Assembly: GCA_016297555.1 (NCBI GenBank)
Contig: JAEDGK010000049.1
Span: 1-14,025 of the forward strand
DNA: 14,025 nt
Direction: 5' to 3'
Source of the DNA: Clostridiaceae bacterium
GTDB lineage: Bacteria; Bacillota; Clostridia; Oscillospirales; Acutalibacteraceae
Below are positions 6,678 to 13,983 of this stretch, piece after piece; positions within the stretch are counted from its first letter, which is position 1, and each line of letters opens with the position of its first letter. Under the pieces are notes generated by a model that did no database searches, was not told the DNA's origin, and worked only from the letters and a program-made list of their open reading frames with translations. A program made the translations under genes and the position numbers.

Positions 6678-7097
6678 TTATTTTATGTTATATTTTTTCT
6701 CAAACAGCGCCTTATCCGTGCTGTAACTGCCCGTGTTTGCCTCGGCGGAGGCAAGCCTGATATATCGCCTTGAAGCGTCGATTTCGGCTCCGTCAACGCC
6801 CTCGAAATTCTTTTTATCTTTATTGAAAGCCTCGTTATTATTATAAAAATAATGAACTATTTCCTGCGTTTTCAGGCTGTTATCATAATAGGCAACAATG
6901 TATTTAACATAATTATTCGCGTTTTCATAGGCGACTATTCTGCTGTTTTCAACGGTGATGCCGAGCGTGGCAATGATTTCGGACTGCGCTTGCGAAACGG
7001 GATCCTTTTCAACCTTGCCCTGCGCATCGCCGCCTGCGCAGGAGCAGAGCAAAAGCATGGCGGCAACCGCCAAAAAAAGAGAAATCAGCTTTTTCAT
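6678..7097 (-). CDS. Lipoprotein of 139 residues, function unknown
   Basis: A typical lipoprotein signal: MKK start, hydrophobic core at 4-17 and lipobox LCSC with Cys 20 as the lipidated residue. The mature part (about 119 residues) has no motif I recognise. Residues 36-80 alternate hydrophobic and polar residues (IIATLGITVENSRIVAYEN), suggesting a small alpha/beta domain, and the rest is charged and Tyr/Asn-rich (HYFYNNNEAFNKDKKNF at 82-98). The start lies nine bases after the GH127 stop; GGGAG at 7111-7115 overlaps the end of that gene, giving a long 13-nt spacing and suggesting coupled translation. It is the last gene of the probable gltX operon. The predicted place of action is the outer face of the membrane. 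Confidence 0.78.
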   Translation of the reverse strand: MKKLISLFLAVAAMLLLCSCAGGDAQGKVEKDPVSQAQSEIIATLGITVENSRIVAYENANNYVKYIVAYYDNSLKTQEIVHYFYNNNEAFNKDKKNFEGVDGAEIDASRRYIRLASAEANTGSYSTDKALFEKKYNIK

Positions 7098-7106
7098 AGG
7101 GTGTAA

Positions 7107-8936
7107 TCACTCCCTTATTCTTATCCAGACCAGCATATCGCTCTCGCCCCTGTTGGCAAAAGCAAAATACGGAATGAATTTAATTCTGCGCGGCTTGAAA
7201 TCGGGGCGGTAGGTTCTGTAAAGCTCGCCGAAGGAGCCGTCCTCAAAGCCGTCCGCTTCGATTTTATAAGCCTGCATTTTTTCGTCAAATTCGAGAGAGG
7301 GGTTGAGCCGTGCCGAAACGCTGAGGTTATTAAGCGGCACGCCGTTGTCAACACGCTCGGCGCAATAAACAATCGGTCCTCTGCAAAGCGCAACTCTGCC
7401 GATATCCGCTTCAACGGCGGGATTTGCCGCGGCAAGGCGACATTCCATGGCAAAATCAAGAGTAATGCTTTCTCCGTTTTGCGCCGTGAGGAACGCATAG
7501 CCTTTAACGGTTTCGCCCTCAAAGGGTTTGCCGTTGACGGAAAAGCTTTCGCACCAGCCGGGAACGCGCACCGCAAGGCGGCGGCAGCCCAAGCCGCAGG
7601 CGGAAATAATAACTCTTCCGCTGTTGGGATAATCGGTTTTCTGCGTTATTTTTATGCCCTCAAACTCCGCCTCGGACTCAAAATAATGGTGAACGAAAAC
7701 CGTATTTTCATCGTAGGTATAAAGGAAATCGCCGATAGAAGCAACAAACCTTGCAATGTTCGGCGGGCAGCAGGAGCAGTCAAAAACTTCAACTCTCTGC
7801 GTGAGCAGATTATCCTTGCGCTGATAGTATTCCTTGTTTTTTCTGTATCTTTCAAGGTTGATTTCAAGCGGATTTACATAAAAGAACGATTTGCCGTCAA
7901 GTGAAACGCCCGCCAGAGCGCAGTTGTATATTGCGATTTCGGCAATATCGGCATAGACAGAATCGGGGTCGAGCAGGCTCATTCTTCTTGCAAAAAGCGC
8001 AAGACCTATCGAAGCGCAGGTTTCGGAATATGCAACATCATTCGGCAGGTCGTAATCCTCCGTAAATCTCTCGCCGTAAGCGGTTGAGCCAATACCGCCC
8101 GTGATATACATCTGCTTTTCGGCAATGCTTTTAAACAGGCGCTTGCAGGCGTCAAGCAGCGATTTGTCGCCGAGCCTGAGTGCAAGATCCGCCATGGCGC
8201 AGTAAAGATAAACCGCCCTTACGCTGTGACCCGTTGCATTTTCCATTTCACGCACGGGCTTATGCGACTGGTCATAGGCATGGCTGATATAAAACGGGCT
8301 GTCCTCGTCCTTTTTGCTTGTGCCGCGCTTATCAACAAAGCGGCGGCTCATTTCAAGATAACGCTTTTCGCCCGTTGCTTCATAAAGCTTAACGAGCGCA
8401 AGCTCAATTTCCTCGTGACCGGGAGTTGAAAATTTGGCGGAATCCTCGTCAAAAAACACCTTTTCGATATAATCCGCATAATCGCACATAAGGCGCAGAA
8501 ATTTATCCTTGCCCGTAGCGTTTTTATAGGCAACCGCAGCCTCAATCAGATGACCCGCGCAGTAAAGCTCGTGAGCCATACGGTTTGTAAAGCGGTTTTC
8601 AGGCTCGCAGACGGTGAAATATATGTTGAAATATCCGCTTTCATCGCGGTTTTTTTCAATCAGGTCAACAACGCCGTCAACAATCTCTTCCAGCCTGCCG
8701 TCGGGGCATTTTGTGATTGCATAGGCAACCGCTTCAATCCATTTTGCAATATCGGAGTCCCAGAAAATATGGGGCTGTTTAGGCTGACCCTCTTTCCAGT
8801 CGAATTTAAAAGCGTCAAAGCGACCCGTTTCCGAAAAGCGGTCATAAACCGTGGGAATGGTTGCGTTTTTGTTGATATCAAAGCGGTTTTTCCAAAATCC
8901 GCCGAGCGTTACTTTATCAAAGGTTACGGTTTTCAT
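7107..8936 (-). CDS. GH127 beta-L-arabinofuranosidase-like enzyme (formerly DUF1680)
   Basis: The protein is 609 residues, near the usual length of the family, and reads as GH127 throughout: WDSDIAKWIEA (59-69), HELYCAGHLIEAAVAY (122-137), HAYDQSHKPVREMENATGHS (219-238), the acid/base-type Glu in GER (E289), ETC (E305, C307) and CSCCPPN (C387-N393). In the studied bifidobacterial enzyme HypBA1 a Glu-Cys-Cys-Cys zinc site holds the nucleophilic Cys; the matching residues here are E305, C307, C389 and C390, with E289 exactly 16 residues before E305 as in HypBA1. All catalytic residues are present. There is no signal peptide, so it should act in the cytoplasm on imported arabino-oligosaccharides, releasing L-arabinose; other GH127 specificities cannot be excluded. 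AGGTG five bases before ATG 8936 is a strong ribosome binding site. No sugar transporter or arabinose gene lies nearby, which is unusual. Confidence 0.92.
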   Translation of the reverse strand: MKTVTFDKVTLGGFWKNRFDINKNATIPTVYDRFSETGRFDAFKFDWKEGQPKQPHIFWDSDIAKWIEAVAYAITKCPDGRLEEIVDGVVDLIEKNRDESGYFNIYFTVCEPENRFTNRMAHELYCAGHLIEAAVAYKNATGKDKFLRLMCDYADYIEKVFFDEDSAKFSTPGHEEIELALVKLYEATGEKRYLEMSRRFVDKRGTSKKDEDSPFYISHAYDQSHKPVREMENATGHSVRAVYLYCAMADLALRLGDKSLLDACKRLFKSIAEKQMYITGGIGSTAYGERFTEDYDLPNDVAYSETCASIGLALFARRMSLLDPDSVYADIAEIAIYNCALAGVSLDGKSFFYVNPLEINLERYRKNKEYYQRKDNLLTQRVEVFDCSCCPPNIARFVASIGDFLYTYDENTVFVHHYFESEAEFEGIKITQKTDYPNSGRVIISACGLGCRRLAVRVPGWCESFSVNGKPFEGETVKGYAFLTAQNGESITLDFAMECRLAAANPAVEADIGRVALCRGPIVYCAERVDNGVPLNNLSVSARLNPSLEFDEKMQAYKIEADGFEDGSFGELYRTYRPDFKPRRIKFIPYFAFANRGESDMLVWIRIRE

Positions 8937-8948
8937 CGTGTCACCTCA

Positions 8949-9569
8949 TTATTTCTTTTTAGGTTCGGGTTTTTCCTCTTTCGGCTCGCCGAGCTCAACA
9001 AGATAAAACGCGCCCGTCCAGATAATAAGGCAGACAAAAAGAATAATCATTCCGTTCTGGAAGCCGCCGAAAACAAGCGTATCAATATTAACAATGCTGC
9101 CCACAATCGAGCCTATCCAGCCCGTGGCAAACGCCTGAACTATGTTGATTGTGCCGCTCATTATTTCGCGGGCGGCGGAGTTGAAGCAGGCGTTCATAAC
9201 GATAACGGAAACAAGACCCGCAATGCTCGCCGAGAGAACGGGAATTCTTTTGTTGCTGAAAATCGACCAGAAAATGATGAAAAGCGCGGCAATAAGAGCA
9301 AGCGCAAAGAAAACTACGCAGGCAATAAGCCTCGAATTAATCGGAGCAAACGCCTCAGGCCATGAGAAGTCGCCCGAGGACTGAATGAGAGACGACAGGG
9401 TGTCGTGCCCCGTAAAAATATCAATTATTCTTTTAAGGGTTATGGTTTCTTCAAGACCCACATCCGCGAGCGAGGTGGACGCGCGCACAAGCAGGAAATC
9501 AAGAAACAGCACCGCGGGGAAAATTGCCGCGGCAAGCAGCGCGTTAACTATTCTGTAAACATATTTCAT
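8949..9569 (-). CDS. Four-helix membrane protein, function unknown
   Basis: The protein is 206 residues with hydrophobic segments at about 8-29, 80-104, 110-128 and 170-191. Between the first two is a polar loop of about 50 residues (30-79), and the C-terminus is a highly charged tail rich in Glu, Pro and Lys (194-206). AAAGGA nine bases before ATG 9569 is a good ribosome binding site. It begins 28 nt after glnS and ends 12 nt before GH127, so it is very probably cotranscribed with both. No transporter signature (ABC, MFS, PTS) is visible, so I do not assign it as the sugar importer for GH127. I do not recognise a family. Confidence 0.8.
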   Translation of the reverse strand: MKYVYRIVNALLAAAIFPAVLFLDFLLVRASTSLADVGLEETITLKRIIDIFTGHDTLSSLIQSSGDFSWPEAFAPINSRLIACVVFFALALIAALFIIFWSIFSNKRIPVLSASIAGLVSVIVMNACFNSAAREIMSGTINIVQAFATGWIGSIVGSIVNIDTLVFGGFQNGMIILFVCLIIWTGAFYLVELGEPKEEKPEPKKK

Positions 9570-9597
9570 AGAAAAAAGTCCTTTCTCGGAGTTTATA

Positions 9598-11253
9598 TTA
9601 TTTCCATGAGGAATTGAGCGCTACGGTGCGGTTAAAGACAAGCTTTTCATCGGTTGAGGTTTTGTCAACGCAGAAATAGCCCTGCCTCATAAACTGGAAG
9701 GTATCGCCGCATTTTGCGTCTTTAAGTCCGCCCTCAACAAGGCAGCCGTTAAGAATTTCAAGCGAATTGGGGTTAAGATTTTCAAGATAATCAACGCCGT
9801 CGTCACCTGCGGGGTTTTCCGCATTGAACAGGCGGTCATAAAGGCGGATTTCGCAGGGAACGCAATCGGACGCGCTGACCCAGTGCAGAGTGCCTCTGAC
9901 CTTTCTGCCGTCGGGAGCGTCGCCGCCCTTAGTGGCGGGGTCATAGGTGCAGTGCAGGCAGGTGATGTTGCCCTCGTCATCTTTTTCCCAACCCGTGCAG
10001 GTTACGAAATATGCGCTTTTAAGGCGAACCTCGTTGCCAGGGAAAAGCCTGAAATATTTTTTGGGAGGCTCAACCATAAAGTCGTCCCTCTCCACATAAA
10101 TCTCGCGTGAGAAATGCACGGTTCTTGTGCCGAGCTCGGGCTTGTCCGGATTGATTTCAACCTCGATTGCCTCGCTCTGACCCTCGGGATAGTTGTCGAT
10201 TATCACTTTAAGCGGGCGCAGAACCGCCATGGCTCTGGGCGCATTGGCGTTGAGATTATCTCTTACGCACGCTTCAAGCAGACCGTAGTCAACAACGCTG
10301 TAAGCCTTTGAAACGCCTATGCGGTTGATGAATTCGCGGATAGCCGCGGCGGGATAGCCTCTTCTTCTCATACCGCAGAGAGTAACCATTCTCGGGTCGT
10401 CCCAGCCGTCAACAATGCCCTTTTTGACCATTTCAAGGCATTTTCTCTTGCTCGTTACGCAGTAGTTAATGTTAAGGCGGGCAAACTCAATCTGTCTGGG
10501 CGGCTCTTCAAAGCCGATTTCCTTGATAAACCAATCATAGAGCGGTCTGTGATTTTCAAACTCAAGGGAGCAGAGCGAATAGGTAACGCCCTCCTTGGCG
10601 TCCGAAAGCGGATGCGCGAAATCATACATGGGATAAACGCACCATTTGTCGCCCGTCTGATGATGGTGAACATGAGCTATTCTGTAAATTACGGGGTCGC
10701 GCATATTGATGTTGGGCGAAGCCATATCGATTTTTGCGCGCAGGGTTCTTTCGCCGTCGGCAAATTCGCCCGCCGTCATTCTTGCGAAAAGGTCGAGATT
10801 TTCCTCAACCGAGCGGTCTCTGTAAGGGCTGTTTTTGCCGGGCTCGGTGAGCGTGCCTCTGTATTCCCTGATTTCATCGGCGGAAAGGTCGCAAACATAC
10901 GCCTTACCTTTTTTGATGAGCTTTATCGCACATTCATAGATGAAATCAAAATAGCTTGAGGCATAGAGCACCTTGTTCCACTTGTAGCCGAGCCACTCGA
11001 TATCCTCCTTGATTGCGTCAACATACTCCACATCCTCCTTTGAGGGGTTTGTGTCATCAAGGCGCAGATTGCACTCGCCGCCGTATTTTTCGGCGGTGCT
11101 GAAATCAATGCATATCGCCTTTGCGTGGCCGATGTGAAGATAGCCGTTTGGCTCGGGCGGAAAACGGGTCTGAACTCTTGTGTTGACTCCGTTTGCAAGA
11201 TCCTCGTCAATAAAATCATATATAAAATTTGAATTGCTGTTTACTTCTTCCAT
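9598..11253 (-). CDS. glnS: Glutaminyl-tRNA synthetase
   Basis: The protein is 551 residues, the length of bacterial GlnRS, and reads end to end as this family. It charges tRNA-Gln with glutamine in the cytoplasm. PPEPNGYLHIGHAKAI contains the HIGH signature (40-43). LRLDDTNP (63-70) is the ATP/amino acid pocket, VTSKRK (266-271) the KMSKS-type loop, and GWDDPRM with GMRRRGY (283-300) the GlnRS-specific tRNA contact region. The C-terminal anticodon-binding beta-barrels are present up to VFNRTVALNSSWK. AAAGGA about 11 nt upstream supports ATG 11253. It lies 62 nt after gltX. Many Firmicutes lack GlnRS and make Gln-tRNA by transamidation, so this copy implies direct charging and, by established knowledge of glnS, descent by ancient horizontal transfer. 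Confidence 0.96.
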   Translation of the reverse strand: MEEVNSNSNFIYDFIDEDLANGVNTRVQTRFPPEPNGYLHIGHAKAICIDFSTAEKYGGECNLRLDDTNPSKEDVEYVDAIKEDIEWLGYKWNKVLYASSYFDFIYECAIKLIKKGKAYVCDLSADEIREYRGTLTEPGKNSPYRDRSVEENLDLFARMTAGEFADGERTLRAKIDMASPNINMRDPVIYRIAHVHHHQTGDKWCVYPMYDFAHPLSDAKEGVTYSLCSLEFENHRPLYDWFIKEIGFEEPPRQIEFARLNINYCVTSKRKCLEMVKKGIVDGWDDPRMVTLCGMRRRGYPAAAIREFINRIGVSKAYSVVDYGLLEACVRDNLNANAPRAMAVLRPLKVIIDNYPEGQSEAIEVEINPDKPELGTRTVHFSREIYVERDDFMVEPPKKYFRLFPGNEVRLKSAYFVTCTGWEKDDEGNITCLHCTYDPATKGGDAPDGRKVRGTLHWVSASDCVPCEIRLYDRLFNAENPAGDDGVDYLENLNPNSLEILNGCLVEGGLKDAKCGDTFQFMRQGYFCVDKTSTDEKLVFNRTVALNSSWK

Positions 11254-11315
11254 GGTAAATACATCCTTTCTTCAATGAATACGGATTTATATATTAATTC
11301 GTTTCTTTTCGGGTT

Positions 11316-12980
11316 TTATTCCTCAAAGCTTTTAAGAGCGTCCGAAAGCCTTGCTCTGATCTCGTCCTCGCCCAAAAGCTGCATTATCGAATAAAGGTCG
11401 GGCGTGTTGCGCCTTGAAGTGAGCGCAATTCTGATAACCGTTGAAACATCGCCCACATGACCCTTGAAGCCCTCAGGGTTCTTTTTGTATTCCTTAACAT
11501 TCGGCGTGAAGCCCAAAGGCTCGCACATATCTTTAATTCTTGCGAACCATTGCTCCTTATCGTCCGCCAAAGAAAATTCGCCGAGATATTTTTGAGCTAT
11601 CGCCGCCGCGTCCGCCTTTGAAATATTATCGGGCAGAGTGTAATCGGGCTGATAAAAAGGCTTGTAAAGATAAGCAAAATAATCCTTGACCTCGCTCCAC
11701 TTTGCAATATCCTTGCGGGGCTTGGGATTTTCTCTGTCGATATTGACCGCCGCCTCGGAAAATTCGGGATTTGCGGTGAATACCTCATAAAACTCGGGGT
11801 CAAATTCCTTTGCCCATTGAGCTACGCGCTCATAAACGGTGTGCGCGTCCATAACGGAAATCACATTTTTGCTCACATCGCTGAGCTTTACCAAATCAAA
11901 AAGACAGCCGCTCGAGCTCATCTTTTTAAGGTTGAACGGGAATTCGGATATATCCGCGCGGGGATTTGCCCTGCGCCAATCCTCAAAGTTGGAATTGATG
12001 AGAGTGAGCAGATATTCGAGCACGCTCTCTTTCGGGAAGCCGCCCTCAACAAAATAGCCGACTGCCGCCTCGGGATCCTTGCGCTTTGAAAGCTTGCGCT
12101 TGTCGCCCGTTTCCTCATCGATTTTGAGCACCTGCGGAGTGTGAGCGTATTTCGGAACCTTGAAGCCGCACGCTTTGAAAAGCTCTATATGCTTCGGCAC
12201 GGAGGATATCCATTCCTCTGCGCGGATAACATGAGTTGTTCTCATAAAGTGATCGTCGCAGGCGTGGGCAAAATGATAGGTGGGTATTCCGTCCGATTTA
12301 AGCAAAACCTCGTCGATTATGTTTTCGGGCATCTCGATTTTGCCGCGGATAACATCGTCAAACACTATTTTTTTATCTTCGCTTCCGCCCGAGCGCAGGC
12401 GAAGCACCCAAGGCTTGCCCTCGGCAAGCTTTTCTTCAATTTCTTCAAGGCTCAGTGAGCGGCATTTCGCCCATTTGCCGAAATAGCCTCTGATAAGCGC
12501 GCCGCTCTTTTCCTGCTCCTCGCGCAGCTCCGAAAGCTCCTCGGCGGAGCAGAAACAGGGGTAGGCAAGTCCTTTTTCAACAAGGCTTTTTGCAACCGTC
12601 TGATAAATCTCGGCTCTTTTGCTCTGAGTGTAAGGGCCGTATGCTCCCTTTTCCGTGCCGAAGCCCGTTACGCCCTCGTCAAACTCCACGCCGAAATAGT
12701 CAAAGCCGCTGATTATGGCGGAAACGCCGTCGTCAACCTCACGCTTTTTATCGGTATCCTCAATTCTGAGATAGGCAACGCCGCCGCTTGCGCGGGCGGT
12801 CAGAATATCGACCAGCGCGCCGAAAAGCCCGCCTATATGCAGATATCCCGTCGGGGAAGGGGCAAATCTTGTTACTCTTGCGCCCTCGGGAAGCCCTCTT
12901 TCGGGGTAAAGCTCCTCATAGTAATCGGGGGTTTTGTCTATATGCGGAAAAAGCAGCTCCGCAAGTTTTTTGTTATCCAA
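11316..12980 (-). CDS. gltX: Glutamyl-tRNA synthetase, long clostridial form
   Basis: A class I synthetase that charges tRNA-Glu. Numbered from GTG 12989, RFAPSPTGYLHIGG places the HIGH-type motif at 51-54, IEDTD at 77-81, the tRNA/zinc-like insert with CFC (145-147) and C176, and the KMSKS-type KLSKRK at 299-304; the anticodon-binding region follows to the end. I start it at TTG 12980 (554 residues, MDNKKLAELLF) because AGGTG lies six bases upstream at the ideal distance. GTG 12989 (557 residues) is possible but has no ribosome binding site. The usual bacterial enzyme is about 470-490 residues with the APSPTG motif near residue 8; here an extra 30-35 N-terminal residues precede it. It is the first gene of a probable five-gene operon. 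Whether it is discriminating or also charges tRNA-Gln cannot be read from sequence alone; the glnS next door makes discrimination likely. Confidence 0.95.
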   Translation of the reverse strand: MDNKKLAELLFPHIDKTPDYYEELYPERGLPEGARVTRFAPSPTGYLHIGGLFGALVDILTARASGGVAYLRIEDTDKKREVDDGVSAIISGFDYFGVEFDEGVTGFGTEKGAYGPYTQSKRAEIYQTVAKSLVEKGLAYPCFCSAEELSELREEQEKSGALIRGYFGKWAKCRSLSLEEIEEKLAEGKPWVLRLRSGGSEDKKIVFDDVIRGKIEMPENIIDEVLLKSDGIPTYHFAHACDDHFMRTTHVIRAEEWISSVPKHIELFKACGFKVPKYAHTPQVLKIDEETGDKRKLSKRKDPEAAVGYFVEGGFPKESVLEYLLTLINSNFEDWRRANPRADISEFPFNLKKMSSSGCLFDLVKLSDVSKNVISVMDAHTVYERVAQWAKEFDPEFYEVFTANPEFSEAAVNIDRENPKPRKDIAKWSEVKDYFAYLYKPFYQPDYTLPDNISKADAAAIAQKYLGEFSLADDKEQWFARIKDMCEPLGFTPNVKEYKKNPEGFKGHVGDVSTVIRIALTSRRNTPDLYSIMQLLGEDEIRARLSDALKSFEE

Positions 12981-13018
12981 ATCATACACCTGCCATTATA
13001 GTATATATATTCCAATAT

Positions 13019-13047
13019 ATTATTGCAGAAAACGCAGAAACTATCAA
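13019..13047 (-). promoter_or_regulatory. Sigma-A promoter of the gltX-glnS operon
   Basis: On the minus strand TTGATA (13042-13047), a 17-nt spacer and AATAAT (13019-13024) with TG one base upstream. The start point should be near 13010, about 30 nt before TTG 12980. A second TATAAT nearer the gene (13000-12995 region) has no matching -35 box. Confidence 0.6.
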
Positions 13048-13117
13048 GAGTATTTTGTAAAAAATATTGTCCGACTGTGTAAATTTTCTTTTTCGGCGGC
13101 GCAAAATTCGCTCCGTG

Positions 13118-13147
13118 GAATAAAACGGAAGCCGAAAGGCAAAAATA
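13118..13147 (+). promoter_or_regulatory. Sigma-F/sigma-G-like promoter candidate before the SpoIIQ-like gene
   Basis: GAATA (13118-13122), a 15-nt spacer and GGCAAAAATA (13138-13147). The second block fits the forespore sigma-F -10 consensus GGnnAnAHTR at every position, and the first fits the GYATA -35 box except at its second base. The start would be near 13154, about 40 nt before TTG 13194. The region is A-rich, so chance matches are likely enough to keep this tentative. Confidence 0.38.
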
Positions 13148-13193
13148 AGGTAGAAACGCAAAGCATATGATTTTACGGAAAGAGGTCTTCAAA

Positions 13194-13883
13194 TTGAAAA
13201 AAAGGTTTAAAAAATACCCCAACATTTATTTGGCTCTCTCGATTTGCCTGATTGCCGTGGGAGTCGGAACTGTTGTTTCGCTTCGCAACAGCACCTCGGG
13301 CGTGCCCGAAGAAGCCGATTTTTCCCGAATAAGCGTCAGTTGGAGCGTTGAAAGCCGCACCGAGCCGCTCACGGAGGATGTTAACATCGGCATCAGCGGC
13401 GTGGCGGACGAAAGAGCCTCAACCACGCAGGGCATAGAAAAAAACAAGCCCTTTTCGGGCGATTTCGCAATGCCTATGGGAACAGACATCATCAAGGATT
13501 TCAGCAACGGAGAGATGGTGGAGTCAAAAACAATGGGCGATTGGCGGGTGCATAACGGAGTTGACTTTGCGGGAAGCGCGGGCAACGAGGTTTTAGCCGT
13601 AGCCGACGGAACGGTGACAAGGGTCTATGACGACAGCTTTTGGGGAACGGTTGTTGAAATCGACCACGGCAACGGAATGACGGCGCGCTACTGCGGGCTG
13701 AAAAGCGGAAGCTGCCTGCCCGAAGGCAGCAAGGTGGAAAAATACAGCAAAATCGGAGTGCTCGGTCACATTCCCGTTGAGATAAGCGATGAGGATCACC
13801 TGCATTTTGAGGTGCTCATTGACGGCGAGCCTGTTGACCCCCTTGCCGCGCTGAATAAGGTTAAATCAAACGAGGACGGTTAA
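13194..13883 (+). CDS. M23/LytM-domain membrane protein, SpoIIQ-like
   Basis: The protein is 229 residues from TTG 13194, chosen because AAAGAGG lies about eight bases upstream; ATG 13167 is in frame but poorly placed for a ribosome binding site. A basic start and one hydrophobic helix (about 11-29) anchor it, followed by a linker (30-85) and a LytM domain (about 95-225). The metal-binding motifs HNGVD (H120, D124) and HLH (H202, H204) are intact. At the usual YxHL position the chain reads YCGL (167-170) with Gly for His; this YxGL form is what I recall from SpoIIQ relatives. Segments SNGEMVESKTMGDWRVHNGVD and DHGNGMTARYCG match the sporulation-type M23 branch, so a forespore membrane role with SpoIIIAH in the SpoIIQ complex is the best guess; a general wall-remodelling peptidase is the alternative. 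It is divergent from gltX. Confidence 0.82.
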   Translation: MKKRFKKYPNIYLALSICLIAVGVGTVVSLRNSTSGVPEEADFSRISVSWSVESRTEPLTEDVNIGISGVADERASTTQGIEKNKPFSGDFAMPMGTDIIKDFSNGEMVESKTMGDWRVHNGVDFAGSAGNEVLAVADGTVTRVYDDSFWGTVVEIDHGNGMTARYCGLKSGSCLPEGSKVEKYSKIGVLGHIPVEISDEDHLHFEVLIDGEPVDPLAALNKVKSNEDG

Positions 13884-13917
13884 ATTAATGCGGAATGCGG
13901 AATTCGGAATGCGGAAT
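13884..13917. repeat. Heptad dispersed repeat, copy 2
   Basis: Four tandem GCGGAAT-type units (one reads TCGGAAT) directly after the stop codon of the SpoIIQ-like gene, followed by TTTTTT. It contains at 13886-13904 the exact reverse complement of 19 nt in copy 1 (4867-4885). Confidence 0.68.
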
Positions 13918-13923
13918 TTTTTG

Positions 13924-13948
13924 CGGGTCGTCGGGGACGCCGACCCCT
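13924..13948. repeat. GC-rich hairpin repeat unit
   Basis: GGGTCG (13925-13930) pairs with CGACCC (13941-13946) around a 10-nt loop; an alternative 5-bp stem GTCGG/CCGAC exists inside. It stands between the heptad repeat and the right-edge repeat, and looks like one module of a composite intergenic element. Confidence 0.5.
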
Positions 13949-13983
13949 ACGAATTACACCGTGAAAATGATTTTTTATTTGCC

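Noticed and set aside
6339..7097. Toxin-antitoxin pair made of the two small genes
   Set aside because: Both have lipoprotein signals, they are separated by about 125 nt, and neither resembles a toxin or DNA-binding antitoxin.
8550..9365. Plus-strand open frame of 271 codons
   Set aside because: It crosses the start of GH127 and most of the membrane protein gene on the other strand; composition is basic and low in complexity, with no motif.
12990..13193. Hidden small gene or tRNA in the gltX/spoIIQ-like divergent region
   Set aside because: No cloverleaf, T-loop or frame with a ribosome binding site was seen; two promoters account for the space.
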